Positions 18,851 to 27,620 of a DNA stretch of 64,000 nucleotides are shown one piece after another; the stretch's first letter is position 1; every line of letters starts with the position of its first letter. The translations under genes and the position numbers were made by a program. The notes below the pieces were generated by a model, which was not told the DNA's origin, did no database searches, and saw nothing but the letters and a program-made list of their open reading frames with translations. The stretch covers positions 62,001 through 126,000 of the forward strand of contig JBCBMW010000011.1 in assembly GCA_039822105.1 (NCBI GenBank). Reading direction: 5' to 3'. The DNA comes from Parvularcula sp039822105 (GTDB lineage: Bacteria; Pseudomonadota; Alphaproteobacteria; Caulobacterales; Parvularculaceae).

Positions 18851-19600
18851 TTAGCGGCCGAACCCCGCGAGGCGTTCTTCGGTGTCGGTGATGCCCGGGA
18901 AATCGCGGGCCACCTCTTCGTCGAGGGCATCTTCGAGGGGCCTGTTTTCTTCAGCGACAGAGAAGAGCTCCTTATACGCAGCGATGGCGCCAGGCGAGTT
19001 GCTCGCGATCCGGGTGGTGATATCCGCGATCGCCGCGTCGAGCGCGTCTTCGGTGTCGTAAGCATCGTTGGCGAGCCCGAAACGCACAGCTTCTTCGCCG
19101 CTGAACGTCCGTGCTGTGAAAGAAAGCTCCTTGGCCCGGCGCGTTCCCACAGCCCTTGCGAGGGTTTGGCTCATGCCCCAGGTGGGGCGGATCCCGAACT
19201 TGGCGTGGGTATCGCCAAACTTAGTGTTCTTGGTGCAGAGGATAAAATCGCAGTGAAGGGCGATCTCAAGCGCGCCGGTGAAACATGCTCCGTGCACCCG
19301 CGCGATCACGGGTACGCTCGCCTGCCGTACAGCTGTCGCGGCTTGTGACGCTGGGCCATCAAAGACGCCGCCAACCCGGCCATGCTTGAGCGTCGCTTGT
19401 TGCAGAACTTTGAGGTCGACACCTGCCGAAAAGGCACGGCCCGCTCCGCGCAGAACGATCACCCTCGCCGTAGACGAGGCGTCTTTCAGCGCTTCGACCA
19501 ACGCTTCCAGCAGCGTTGGCGTGAACGCATTCATCGCATCCGGACGATTGAGTGTGATGGTGGTGATGCCTTCGTTGTGATCTACCAAAAGTTCGCTCAC
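18851..19600 (-). CDS. Enoyl-CoA hydratase/isomerase family protein with altered active site
   Basis: Crotonase-fold protein, 249 residues from GTG 19600. An upstream ATG at 19615 is in frame, but the perfect AGGAGG lies just after it (19607-19612), six bases before GTG, so GTG is the better start. Oxyanion-hole segments are visible: AFSAGVDLK and HGACFTGALEIALHCD. The Glu in GALEIAL matches the first catalytic Glu of enoyl-CoA hydratase (Glu144 of the rat enzyme). The second (Glu164, in FGQPE) is replaced: here the segment reads FGDTHAKFG, with His at that position. The reaction may therefore not be simple hydration. Divergent from the GXWXG gene. Confidence 0.82.
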   Translation of the reverse strand: MSELLVDHNEGITTITLNRPDAMNAFTPTLLEALVEALKDASSTARVIVLRGAGRAFSAGVDLKVLQQATLKHGRVGGVFDGPASQAATAVRQASVPVIARVHGACFTGALEIALHCDFILCTKNTKFGDTHAKFGIRPTWGMSQTLARAVGTRRAKELSFTARTFSGEEAVRFGLANDAYDTEDALDAAIADITTRIASNSPGAIAAYKELFSVAEENRPLEDALDEEVARDFPGITDTEERLAGFGR

Positions 19601-19731
19601 GGAAATCCTCCTCATGGCATGCGCTCTTCGCCCATGCGAAGACGTCGCCGGTGCTGGTCGCTATCTTGACGGCATCGTTGACATAATCAGGCCAACAGTG
19701 AAATCCCTAGCCATGCGGAAAGGCGGCCAAT

Positions 19732-20259
19732 GTGACGACGGTGCAGGAATTGTGGGGCGCGTCCAAGACGACGGATGAGGCGCTGGCCATCTATGACGAC
19801 CTGCCAGCGGTGACTGTCGATGACATGATCGGCGCCTGGAAGGGATCAGAGCTGCCTTCGGGCCATGCGCTTGACGGCGTCTTGGAAGTCGCCCGCTGGC
19901 ACGGCAAAGTCTTCCGCGACGCCGATTCTGTGGACCCGCTGGTGCACAAGGGCTTCGCAGGCAAGTTCGCCGTCAATCCTGCGCTCATGCCGCTGGGCCT
20001 TGCGATGCATGCGCCCTTTTTGCGCAATGGTTTGACGACGTTTCTCTTTTTGCTGTCGCAGCCAGTCATCGCGACACGGAAGCCGCGGGCGCGCCTGCGC
20101 ATGATCGAGTGTCGCGGTGTCGTCAGTGCAACGATGGTTTATGACGCGAAGCCGATCAACGATCATTTCCGGAAAGTGTCGGATGATGAGGTGATTGGCC
20201 TCATGGATGTTCGCGATATGCAGCAGCCGTACTTTTTCGCACTCAAGCGCGAGGGCTGA
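19732..20259 (+). CDS. GXWXG/DUF4334 domain protein
   Basis: 175 residues of unknown biochemical function. The N-terminal GXWXG motif appears as MIGAWKGSELPSGHALDG (about residues 32-49), with a short basic-aromatic segment after it. The C-terminal half, with RMIECRGVVSATMVYDAKPINDHFRK, matches DUF4334, the usual partner domain. The start is GTG at 19732 behind an AAGGCGG-type site. It is divergent from the crotonase gene across about 130 bp. No signal peptide or membrane segment. Confidence 0.8.
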   Translation: MTTVQELWGASKTTDEALAIYDDLPAVTVDDMIGAWKGSELPSGHALDGVLEVARWHGKVFRDADSVDPLVHKGFAGKFAVNPALMPLGLAMHAPFLRNGLTTFLFLLSQPVIATRKPRARLRMIECRGVVSATMVYDAKPINDHFRKVSDDEVIGLMDVRDMQQPYFFALKREG

Positions 20260-20418
20260 CCCCAGCGGTTGGCTCACGGAATAAGTTTTTTGCAGTTGCG
20301 AAGACAACGTACTGTTTTCCATCACAATCTCAGTTGTCGCGTTGACAAGCGCTGCCGAAAGGCGAAATCCTCCTCATAATGAAAAGCGGCGGGTAGACCG
20401 CGACAGAGGGAGCGACCC

Positions 20419-21834
20419 ATGGGCGTCAGACGTCTCTTGTCCGTTGCAGCGGTGGCTGCTGCGGCGACGATACCGTTGTGCGATGCAGCACTAGCAGGCA
20501 GCTGGAAACGATCACACCACGAAGGGCTCACGCGCCGAGCGGCTTGGGAGCTGCGGCGGGCTGATGTTGACAAGTATCTTGGCGAATTCACACCGTCATC
20601 GTCCCAGTCTTTCGCTGTGGACTGGACGCGGCATGATTTTGACTCTGATGGCGGCGATGGTCCGATTTGTATTTCGGGTACCGACTATTCGGTTTTCACC
20701 AAAATGGGTGACCCGGAGAAAGTGATCCTGTTCCTCCAGGGCGGCGGCGCCTGCTGGGAGGGCGCGGCCAATTGCAGTGTCAGCGTTCAAGGTCAGGAGC
20801 CGCCTCCAGCGGCCTTCTTGCCCGGCATCTTCTCGCAAAGCTCGCCGGACGGCACGGTTGAGAATGACCTCGGTGATTGGTCCGTGGTTTATATGCCGTA
20901 CTGCGATGGATCGGTGTTCGGGGGTGACAACGCGATCGAAGACGATCCCGACTTTGGTATTCGCCACCACCGCGGCCTTCGGAACCTCAGTGCCGGGATG
21001 GACGTTGCCAAGTCAGTCTTTGGTGATCCAGAGAAGGTGCTGATCGCAGGCTCGAGCGCAGGCGGTGTCGGGTCGGTGGTGTTTGCGCCGTTCCTTGCAC
21101 GCTTTATCTACGGCAACGACGTGGATCTCTACGTCTACAACGATGCGGGCCCGATCGCGTCGGACCAGAGCCTGACCCCTGATGCGGCGCAAGCGCGTGC
21201 AGATGATTGGCAGTTCGATCAGTTCTATCCGCGGAGCTGTGTTCGCCGCGGTCTTTGCGACCCCCTCGGCGACAGCTCCGGGATCATCCGTTGGCGTCTT
21301 GATAACGACAGGACGATCCAGGAGTCGTTCTACTCCACCGACGGTGACCTCACGAACTCGTTCTTTGTTGGCCTCAACGCACCTGGCTTCCCGCCATTTG
21401 TACCGATCGATCAAGCCACCTATCGGGGTATTCTAGATACGGTGCACCAGCCGATTCACGATGCGCATCCGGAGCGTTACAAGCGCTACATCGTGAGCGG
21501 CGGCAACCCGCTCTGCTTTGGGTTTGTGGCCTATTCTCACACCGCGGCCCAGGGCGGGGCCGTGGATAACAATATCTGTCCCGACACGGACCGGTATTAT
21601 GATTTGGTCGCAGAGGGAACACCGCTTTCTGAATGGGCGAATGCCTTTGTCCGGTCAGAGGTCGAGGCGCGACCATGGAAGCGCCGTTGGTTCTGGCGCA
21701 AGCTTGGCTTCTTCTATGGCGGCTACGGACGGTACGGTGTTCCGTGGTGGCTGTTTGAAGACGAAGATGACGGCAGCGAAGCCTGGACCGATATTGTCGA
21801 ACCTTTCGTCGCCGCTCCGCCGCTGCTCCCTTAA
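20419..21834 (+). CDS. Secreted pectinacetylesterase (Notum-like) family hydrolase
   Basis: 471 residues with an N-terminal signal peptide (cleavage after ALAG, about residue 26). The PAE family pattern is present: VILFLQGGGACWEGAANCSV, VVYMPYCDGSVFGGD, the nucleophile elbow GSSAGG (Ser213) and NDAGPIA. A candidate His lies in HDAHPERYKRY. Plant members deacetylate pectin and animal Notum removes palmitoleate from Wnt; the substrate here is unknown, with an acetylated polysaccharide likeliest. The Cys-rich pattern suggests disulfides after export. It ends at a strong hairpin shared with gshB. Confidence 0.85.
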   Translation: MGVRRLLSVAAVAAAATIPLCDAALAGSWKRSHHEGLTRRAAWELRRADVDKYLGEFTPSSSQSFAVDWTRHDFDSDGGDGPICISGTDYSVFTKMGDPEKVILFLQGGGACWEGAANCSVSVQGQEPPPAAFLPGIFSQSSPDGTVENDLGDWSVVYMPYCDGSVFGGDNAIEDDPDFGIRHHRGLRNLSAGMDVAKSVFGDPEKVLIAGSSAGGVGSVVFAPFLARFIYGNDVDLYVYNDAGPIASDQSLTPDAAQARADDWQFDQFYPRSCVRRGLCDPLGDSSGIIRWRLDNDRTIQESFYSTDGDLTNSFFVGLNAPGFPPFVPIDQATYRGILDTVHQPIHDAHPERYKRYIVSGGNPLCFGFVAYSHTAAQGGAVDNNICPDTDRYYDLVAEGTPLSEWANAFVRSEVEARPWKRRWFWRKLGFFYGGYGRYGVPWWLFEDEDDGSEAWTDIVEPFVAAPPLLP

Positions 21835-21862
21835 CCCCCAGCAGCAGAAGAGTTTGACGAAA

Positions 21863-21899
21863 AAGGGCGGGTCCTTCGGGCTCGCCCTTAGCTTTTTTT
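21863..21899. terminator. Rho-independent terminator between convergent genes
   Basis: A GC-rich hairpin with arms AAGGGCG (21863-21869) and CGCCCTT (21883-21889), with further pairing toward the TTC loop, is followed by a T-rich run (21893-21899). A run of five A's precedes the left arm, so it should also terminate minus-strand transcription. It lies after the pectinacetylesterase stop and overlaps the last codons of gshB, serving both convergent genes. Confidence 0.85.
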
Positions 21900-22829
21900 C
21901 GCCTCGCACCAATCCCAGAAAAGCGCCGCCATATCGGGGCCGCCAAAGTTCTTCAGCTCACGGATACCGGTGGGGCTGGTGACATTGATCTCGGTCATCC
22001 AGCCGCCGATCACGTCGATCCCCGTGAAGACCAAACCGCGACGCTTAAGCTCTGGGCCAATCGCGGCGCAGATCTCGAGGTCGCGTTCCGTGAGGTCAGA
22101 GGCTTCGGGTCGTCCGCCCACATGCATATTGCTGCGCGCTTCGCCATCGGCAGGAACCCTGTTGATGGCGCCCACCGGCTCACCATCGAGGATCAGGACC
22201 CGCTTGTCGCCGCCGCGCACCTCTTTGAGATAAGCCTGCGCGATGATCGGAAGCGCACGGTCCTGCGCGAGGAACATCTCAAGCAGTGAGCTGAAGTTCT
22301 CATCGCCAGGTCGCACCCGGAAGACCCCAGCGCCGCCATTGCCGTAGAGCGGCTTGAGGATCACGTCCTCATGTTCGTCCCGGAAAGCGCGGATGGCCGC
22401 CTCGTCGCTGGTGACGAGGGTTGGCGGCATCAGATCAGGATAGTCCATGACGAAGAGTTTTTCCGGCGCGCCGCGGATCTCCGCCGGATTGTTCAGCACC
22501 AATACACTCTCGGGCAGCTTTTCCAGGATGTAGCATGCGGTCTGATAGACCATGTCGAACGGTGGATCCTGACGGATGAGGACGACATCCATCTGGGCAA
22601 GATCCAGCATCAGGGGTGCGCCATGCTCGACATGGTTGTCCTGTTCATCCCGCACGGTGCTGAGCGGCAGTGCCTCCACGGTGACCCTGTTGCCCCGAAG
22701 CTGCAGTTTCTCCGCCTGGTATTCGTAAAGCTCAAAGCCCCGCGCCTGGGCTTCCAAGGCGAGGGCAAAGGTGGTGTCGCCGCGGACCTGGAGGCCAGGA
22801 AACGGGTCAGTCTGGATCGCGATTTTCAA
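21888..22829 (-). CDS. gshB: Glutathione synthetase
   Basis: ATP-grasp ligase joining gamma-glutamylcysteine and glycine. 313 residues. DVVLIRQDPPFDMVY, the flexible ATP loop KPLYGNGGAGVFRV, the region GGDKRVLILDGEPVGAINR and the metal-binding end MTEINVTSPTG are all present. The gene follows the BON lipoprotein gene by eight bases in the minus-strand order rsmI-yraN-BON-gshB typical of Alphaproteobacteria. It ends inside the bidirectional terminator. Confidence 0.96.
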   Translation of the reverse strand: MKIAIQTDPFPGLQVRGDTTFALALEAQARGFELYEYQAEKLQLRGNRVTVEALPLSTVRDEQDNHVEHGAPLMLDLAQMDVVLIRQDPPFDMVYQTACYILEKLPESVLVLNNPAEIRGAPEKLFVMDYPDLMPPTLVTSDEAAIRAFRDEHEDVILKPLYGNGGAGVFRVRPGDENFSSLLEMFLAQDRALPIIAQAYLKEVRGGDKRVLILDGEPVGAINRVPADGEARSNMHVGGRPEASDLTERDLEICAAIGPELKRRGLVFTGIDVIGGWMTEINVTSPTGIRELKNFGGPDMAALFWDWCEAKKS

Positions 22830-22837
22830 TGGACAGG

Positions 22838-23374
22838 TTACCTTCCGCGGCGGGGATCTCGCAGATAGATAACGTGGCTGACCACCTCTTTCACCCCATC
22901 AAGCGCCTGGGCCTGTCCAGTGACGCGGGTGAGTTCGTTTGGTCCTTGGGCCACACCCAGAAGGTAGACGGTGCCCTGGCTGACCAAGACACGGTAGTTG
23001 CCCGCCTTCACGCCGGTATCAGCAAAGAGCGCGGTCTGGAGGCGCTGGTCGATCATCGTGTCCCGGGAGCCCTGGGCCACGGACGTGCGCGGGCCAACGA
23101 CGAGCTCGTTGATCACCTCTTCAACGGAGCCGATGTCGGCAGCCTTTTCCTCAATGATCACTGCGTCGGCTTCGGACCGCACGGTGCCCGCAAGCAGGAG
23201 GCGACCCTCGAAGAAGGTCATGTCGATGTCGCCGGTGTGCACGTCCCGTTCAAACAGAAGTTTCCGTTTCAGGGTCAGGCTGGCTGACGTGTCGTCAATC
23301 CGATCCCCAAGCGAGCGGTTCTGCGCGCAGGCTGCGAGAAAGGTGAGGGACAGAACGAGGACGACGCGGATCAT
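22838..23374 (-). CDS. BON domain outer-membrane lipoprotein
   Basis: 178 residues from ATG 23374; the frame is open farther upstream to 23497 but has no signal peptide there. The N-terminus is a lipoprotein signal with lipobox LAAC (Cys16). Two BON domains follow (about 40-105 and 115-178), each with the pattern of a charged helix, a LLLAGTV or VYLLGVA strand, and VEEVINE or VKEVVSH. The fold binds phospholipid and supports the outer membrane in relatives such as DolP. It lies between yraN and gshB. Confidence 0.87.
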   Translation of the reverse strand: MIRVVLVLSLTFLAACAQNRSLGDRIDDTSASLTLKRKLLFERDVHTGDIDMTFFEGRLLLAGTVRSEADAVIIEEKAADIGSVEEVINELVVGPRTSVAQGSRDTMIDQRLQTALFADTGVKAGNYRVLVSQGTVYLLGVAQGPNELTRVTGQAQALDGVKEVVSHVIYLRDPRRGR

Positions 23375-23438
23375 GGTGAATGGGTCTCCAGTCAGCACGG
23401 TGGAAATATGAACGCTGGGGGAAAGCGCTACCCAGATT

Positions 23439-23804
23439 CTAACGGAACGCGTCACGGATATGGTTAACAGAATAGGGTGATATTGCGATAATGTCATAAC
23501 GAAGGGGCTGATCGAGCCGTCGCGCCTTGCGCGCGAGATAGGCGTCGGCTGCCGCTTTGATCCGCTTTTGGTTGCCCGGGGTCACGGCCAGGCGCGCTTC
23601 CTCCGTCGTTTTGCGGAATTTCACCTCTGCGAAGACGAGATAGCCGCCGCGCCGAGCCACGATGTCGATTTCTCCGCCCGTCGCTTGGAAGCGCAGGTGG
23701 AGGACGCGATAGCCTTTCAGGACCAGGAGCAGGGCGGCGACTGTCTCGGCCAGCCGGCCTGTGCGCTCGGCCTTACGCCTTTTGGAGCTCGAGGGCGCGG
23801 GCAT
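23439..23804 (-). CDS. yraN: YraN family (UPF0102) endonuclease-like protein
   Basis: 121 residues with a Holliday-junction-resolvase-like fold of the PD-(D/E)xK class. GRLAETVAALLLVLKGY, TGGEIDIVARRGGYLVFAEVKFR contains the E, D and ExK residues of the motif (GEIDIV and FAEVKFR). QKRIKAAADAYLA and LRYDIIAI follow. The function is not established. It overlaps the 3' end of rsmI by 32 bp, supporting co-transcription in a conserved order. Confidence 0.92.
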   Translation of the reverse strand: MPAPSSSKRRKAERTGRLAETVAALLLVLKGYRVLHLRFQATGGEIDIVARRGGYLVFAEVKFRKTTEEARLAVTPGNQKRIKAAADAYLARKARRLDQPLRYDIIAISPYSVNHIRDAFR

Positions 23805-24606
23805 AGCACTCTTTTCGTGGTCGGCCGGTCATCTCCGCCGCGATCCTGGCGCTCTCCCGCAGGCTTTCGCGGCTCAGGAGATCTTGCAGCAGGGCATCGA
23901 GGTCGACCTCATCGCGACCGCTTCCGGGATGGATGATGAGGACAATCTCTCCCTTGGGAGGAGCGTTCTCGTAGCGAGCAGCCAGCTCCTCGGCCGTTCC
24001 TTCCACCACCTCCTCGTGGAGCTTGGTCAGCTCTCGGGCGACGGCCACCTGGCGCGGCCCTAGGGTTTCAGCGACGGAGGCAAGAGACGCTGCGATCCGC
24101 GGGCCCGTTTCATAGAAGACGAGCGTTTCTGTGCGGTCCTGCAGCGATTTCAGCAAACTCGCCCTCTGGCCGGATCCCTTGGGGAGAAATCCCAAAAAGC
24201 TGAACGCATCGGTCGGCGCGCCAGCGATCGAGAGCGCGGCAATCACCGCCGACGGGCCAGGGATCGCAAGTACAGACGCGCCGAGATCGCGCGCCTCTCG
24301 CACCAGCTTGAACCCCGGGTCCGAGATGAGCGGTGTTCCCGCATCAGAAACCAGCACAATCGCGGCCCCCGATTCGAGGTCGCTCAAGATCTTCGGCCGC
24401 ATGCTTTCAGCGTTGTGCTCGTGGTAGGCCGTGAGCGGCGTCCCGGAAATACCAAGCGCAGACAAAAGCTTACCGGTCACGCGCGTGTCCTCGCACACGA
24501 TCCGGTCAGCGTTTTCCAACGCCTCACGCAACCGCGCAGACACATCGCCCAAATGGCCGATCGGTGTCGCCGCCACGTGTAATCCCGGTGAAAGTTTGCT
24601 CAGCAT
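23773..24606 (-). CDS. rsmI: 16S rRNA (cytidine-1402-2'-O)-methyltransferase
   Basis: Methylates the 2'-O of C1402 in 16S rRNA using SAM. 277 residues from ATG 24606, close to the family norm; the frame extends to 24810 without homology and would cross into the lpoA promoter. The TP-methylase motifs are present: LHVAATPIGHLGD, VCEDTRVTGKLL, VSDAGTPLISDPG, IPGPSAV and FYETGPRI. The C-terminus contains the small helical domain with RESARIAAEMTGRPRKECY. It is divergent from lpoA. Confidence 0.95.
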   Translation of the reverse strand: MLSKLSPGLHVAATPIGHLGDVSARLREALENADRIVCEDTRVTGKLLSALGISGTPLTAYHEHNAESMRPKILSDLESGAAIVLVSDAGTPLISDPGFKLVREARDLGASVLAIPGPSAVIAALSIAGAPTDAFSFLGFLPKGSGQRASLLKSLQDRTETLVFYETGPRIAASLASVAETLGPRQVAVARELTKLHEEVVEGTAEELAARYENAPPKGEIVLIIHPGSGRDEVDLDALLQDLLSRESLRESARIAAEMTGRPRKECYARALELQKA

Positions 24607-24725
24607 GATCAGGTGCTTCTGCGCTTCGGCGCTGAGGGTCAACGAACGGTCATGCGATCCGCCGCGCGAAGTGTGTTGAGGCTGTCGCAAAGCCTCGGTA
24701 TGGCCAAGGGTAGGGAGCCTTAACC

Positions 24726-26147
24726 ATGACACTATCGCCGATGACGAACCTGCTGCCGCGCCTGGGCGCCATTCTTTTGGCCCTGCTGCTTGTGGCATGT
24801 GAGACCACATCGACGACTGGCGGCGGCAATCAGGTGGCCACCGATGACCCCTTGGGCCTTGAGGCTCCTGTCACATTGCCGGATCTCGTGGAGGACGAGG
24901 TGGTGCGCGTGGCGCTCCTCCTGCCGTTCAGCTCGACATCGGAGAACATCCAAGACCTCGCCGACAGCATGCTGAAGGCCGCGCAGATGGTGGCGTTCGA
25001 GAGCGGCAATGAGAGCTTCCTTTTGATTCCAGGCGATACGCTTGGCACGCCGGTCGGTGCGCAGTCGGCAGCGCGTGAGGCGATTGCCGATGGCGCTGAT
25101 GTTATTCTTGGGCCGCTTCTGTCCGACAGTGTGGCGGCCGTCGGGCAAGTGGCGCGGGAGCAAAACATCCCCGTGATTGCCTTCTCCACGGACCGCCTGG
25201 TTGCTGGGGACGGGGTTTATCTCCTGAGCTTCCCGCCAGAGCCAGAGATTGAGCGCGTCACATCCTACGCGCTGTCGCAAGGCTACGCCCGCTTTGGCCT
25301 TCTTGCTCCGATCACAAACTATGGTGACCGGGTGAGCAGCGCCTTCAACGAACACATCTTTGAAGGCGGCGGCGAGCTGGTTCACTCCGAGCGCTACATC
25401 CGCAACGCCGATGACATGCGCCAACCGGCCAAACGCCTGGCGCAATACGCGGCACCTGGTTTCATTCCGCAATATGTGACTCCGCGCTTTGGTCAGTCTC
25501 CTGCTGATCCCAACAACGCGGTGAGCCAACCGATTGTCGAGGAAGAGTTCCGCGGTGTGCCGACCAATGGTCAGGGTGGTCTCTCCACGGGCGGTTTTGG
25601 GGCGGGCGGCTATGGCGGCGGTTCCGACGTGCCGCTGGAGATCTATGACCCGGCCTATGACGGTTTCCAAGCCGTGCTGCTGCCAGAGTCGGGCCGTCTC
25701 TTGCGTGCCCTCGCGCCGCTTCTTCCGTATAATGATGTCGACGTTCGTGAGATCAAGCTGCTCGGCGTGTCGGCCTGGAACAACCCACTTCTGACCGGTG
25801 AGCCTGCTCTTCAGGGTGGTTGGTTCGCAGCGCCCGATCCTGAACTCTCTCGCGGCTTCACGCGCCGGTATGAGGCCGCCTACGGCGAAGCGCCTGCCCG
25901 GCTCGCCTCGCTTGCCTATGACGCCACTCTCATCACGGCGCGCCTCGCAGAGATGGAGTCGGATGATAAGTTCTCGCCCGCCATGCTAACCAACCCCAAT
26001 GGCTTTCTGGGCGCTGACGGATTGTTCCGGCTGAACGAAGAAGGTCTTGTGGAGCGCGGTCTGGCGATCCTTGAGATCAACCGCAGCGGCATCCGTGTGA
26101 TTGATCCCGCGCCACTCACTTTCCAGCAGCGACGCCTCGGCTACTAA
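24726..26147 (+). CDS. LpoA-like penicillin-binding protein activator lipoprotein
   Basis: 473-residue lipoprotein with lipobox LLVAC (Cys25). The body is a periplasmic-binding-protein (LivJ-type) fold: VRVALLLPFSSTSENIQDLADSMLKAAQ (seen from residue 60), DVILGPLLSDSV, NIPVIAFSTDRLV and GFQAVLLPESGRLLRAL. A Gly-rich loop (about 285-305) interrupts the fold. LpoA in gammaproteobacteria activates PBP1A; the alphaproteobacterial members lack its N-terminal TPR domain, and their role is inferred. It is divergent from rsmI, the standard arrangement, and followed three bases later by selO. Confidence 0.85.
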   Translation: MTLSPMTNLLPRLGAILLALLLVACETTSTTGGGNQVATDDPLGLEAPVTLPDLVEDEVVRVALLLPFSSTSENIQDLADSMLKAAQMVAFESGNESFLLIPGDTLGTPVGAQSAAREAIADGADVILGPLLSDSVAAVGQVAREQNIPVIAFSTDRLVAGDGVYLLSFPPEPEIERVTSYALSQGYARFGLLAPITNYGDRVSSAFNEHIFEGGGELVHSERYIRNADDMRQPAKRLAQYAAPGFIPQYVTPRFGQSPADPNNAVSQPIVEEEFRGVPTNGQGGLSTGGFGAGGYGGGSDVPLEIYDPAYDGFQAVLLPESGRLLRALAPLLPYNDVDVREIKLLGVSAWNNPLLTGEPALQGGWFAAPDPELSRGFTRRYEAAYGEAPARLASLAYDATLITARLAEMESDDKFSPAMLTNPNGFLGADGLFRLNEEGLVERGLAILEINRSGIRVIDPAPLTFQQRRLGY

Positions 26148-26150
26148 CGG

Positions 26151-27548
26151 TTGGCCGAGCTCGCGCCTTCTGAGCCGCCGATCCTATCGCTGGGATCAGA
26201 TTTCTACACGCCTGTTCAGGCGGCGAATTTTCCCAAGACCATTCTGCGTTATCGCAATGATCGCGCAGCAGGAGAAGTGGGCCTTGCCTCACTGACAGAT
26301 GATCAGTGGGTCCAGCGTTTTGGCCGATTTGAGCCGTTGCCGGATAATATGCCAGAGCCTCTAGCGCTCGCCTATCACGGCCATCAGTTCAGAAACTATA
26401 ACCCTGATATCGGCGATGGCCGCGGTTTCACCTTTGCGCAGCTTCGCGATGAGCGCGGCCGCCTGATGGATCTTGGGACGAAGGGCTCCGGGCAAACGCC
26501 GTATTCCCGCACAGCCGACGGTCGCCTGACCCTCAAAGGCGCGGTGCGCGAGGTTCTCGCCACAGAGATGCTTGAGGCTCTCGGCGTGCCGACATCGCGT
26601 ACCCTGAGCGTCATCGAGACGGGCGAAGAGCTTGAACGCCACGATGAGCCGTCGCCGACCCGCTCGGCTGTTCTGGTGCGCTTGTCCCACAGCCATGTTC
26701 GGTTCGGCAGCTTCCAGCGTCTTGAGTATACGGGGCACCGCGCCGCGTCCGCGAGGCTGCTCGACTACGTGATCGCCCATTTCTACCCGGAACTTGACAC
26801 AGGAGATGCGCCCGGGCTCCTGGCTGCTGTCTCCCAGCGTATGGCGGTGATGACCGCGCGGCTCATGGCGGCGGGGTTTGTCCACGGTGTTCTCAACACG
26901 GACAATATGAACATCAATGGCGAGAACTTTGACTACGGGCCGTGGCGGTTCTTGCCGACCTTGAAGCCCGGCGCGATCGCGGCCTATTTCGACCATGGTG
27001 GGCTCTACGCGTTCGGACGTCAGCCCGAGGCAATCTATTGGAACCTGTGCGCGTTGGCTGACGCACTAAGGCCGCTCGCCGACCCCAAGACGCTTCAAGC
27101 GCAACTTGATCGGTTTCCTGATTATTATGCCAAGGCATTTGCTGACGCGATCCTTCGGCGTTTGGGTGTCAAAGGGAGCGGCGGGAAGGCTGATCAGGAT
27201 TTCGCGCAAGGCTTCTTCACGTTCCTCTACGATAGCCAGGTGCCGTTTGAGCGGGCATTTTTTGATCTGTTTGGAGGCAGCGCGGGCGCCGAGAAGCGTG
27301 AGCGTTCACCGCATGCAGAGCTTTATCGTGCTGCCCACGCCGTCACTGCGCTGGATGCGTTGGAGCCGGTACGTCCTGAGCGGCTGGAGCATGAAGCGTT
27401 CATGGGCGAGCCTGAAACCCTTCTTTATAAAGAGGTCGAAGGCCTTTGGGACGAGCTTGAGCCCCATGATCGGTGGGATGCGTTCGAGGCCAAAATCAGC
27501 CGCATACGGCGCATGGGCGAGGCCTATGACCTTGCCGCGGCGCATTGA
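26151..27548 (+). CDS. selO: Protein adenylyltransferase SelO (YdiU family)
   Basis: Pseudokinase-fold enzyme that transfers AMP to Ser, Thr or Tyr of target proteins; E. coli SelO is linked to oxidative stress. 465 residues from TTG 26151, three bases after lpoA. The core is well conserved: ALAYHGHQFRNYNPDIGDGR, DLGTKGSGQTPYSRTADGRLTLKGAVRE, the catalytic loop GVLNTDNMNINGENFDYGPW, and YFDHGGLYAFGRQPEA (each noted by its first residues). The C-terminal third diverges. I see no PRNH segment and no Cys or Sec near the end (it finishes EAYDLAAAH), although a regulatory C-terminal Cys/Sec is typical. Only one Cys, in WNLCALA, is visible. Confidence 0.88.
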   Translation: MAELAPSEPPILSLGSDFYTPVQAANFPKTILRYRNDRAAGEVGLASLTDDQWVQRFGRFEPLPDNMPEPLALAYHGHQFRNYNPDIGDGRGFTFAQLRDERGRLMDLGTKGSGQTPYSRTADGRLTLKGAVREVLATEMLEALGVPTSRTLSVIETGEELERHDEPSPTRSAVLVRLSHSHVRFGSFQRLEYTGHRAASARLLDYVIAHFYPELDTGDAPGLLAAVSQRMAVMTARLMAAGFVHGVLNTDNMNINGENFDYGPWRFLPTLKPGAIAAYFDHGGLYAFGRQPEAIYWNLCALADALRPLADPKTLQAQLDRFPDYYAKAFADAILRRLGVKGSGGKADQDFAQGFFTFLYDSQVPFERAFFDLFGGSAGAEKRERSPHAELYRAAHAVTALDALEPVRPERLEHEAFMGEPETLLYKEVEGLWDELEPHDRWDAFEAKISRIRRMGEAYDLAAAH

Positions 27549-27620
27549 GCGTTGCAGGCGAGCACGGCATGGCCCATCTTGGATCCAATGCCTAGCACCG
27601 CTCTTCGCTCCCGCACATCT

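Noticed and set aside
21863..21889. Hairpin as a possible riboswitch for gshB
   Set aside because: It lies at the 3' end of gshB, is followed by T's in both directions and fits a bidirectional terminator.
24607..24810. N-terminal extension of rsmI
   Set aside because: No homology to the family N-terminus, and it would overlap the divergent lpoA promoter region.
27456..27548. Possible selenocysteine codon or SECIS-like element at the selO 3' end
   Set aside because: The frame ends in an ordinary TGA after His, with no conserved Cys/Sec context and no visible hairpin just after it.
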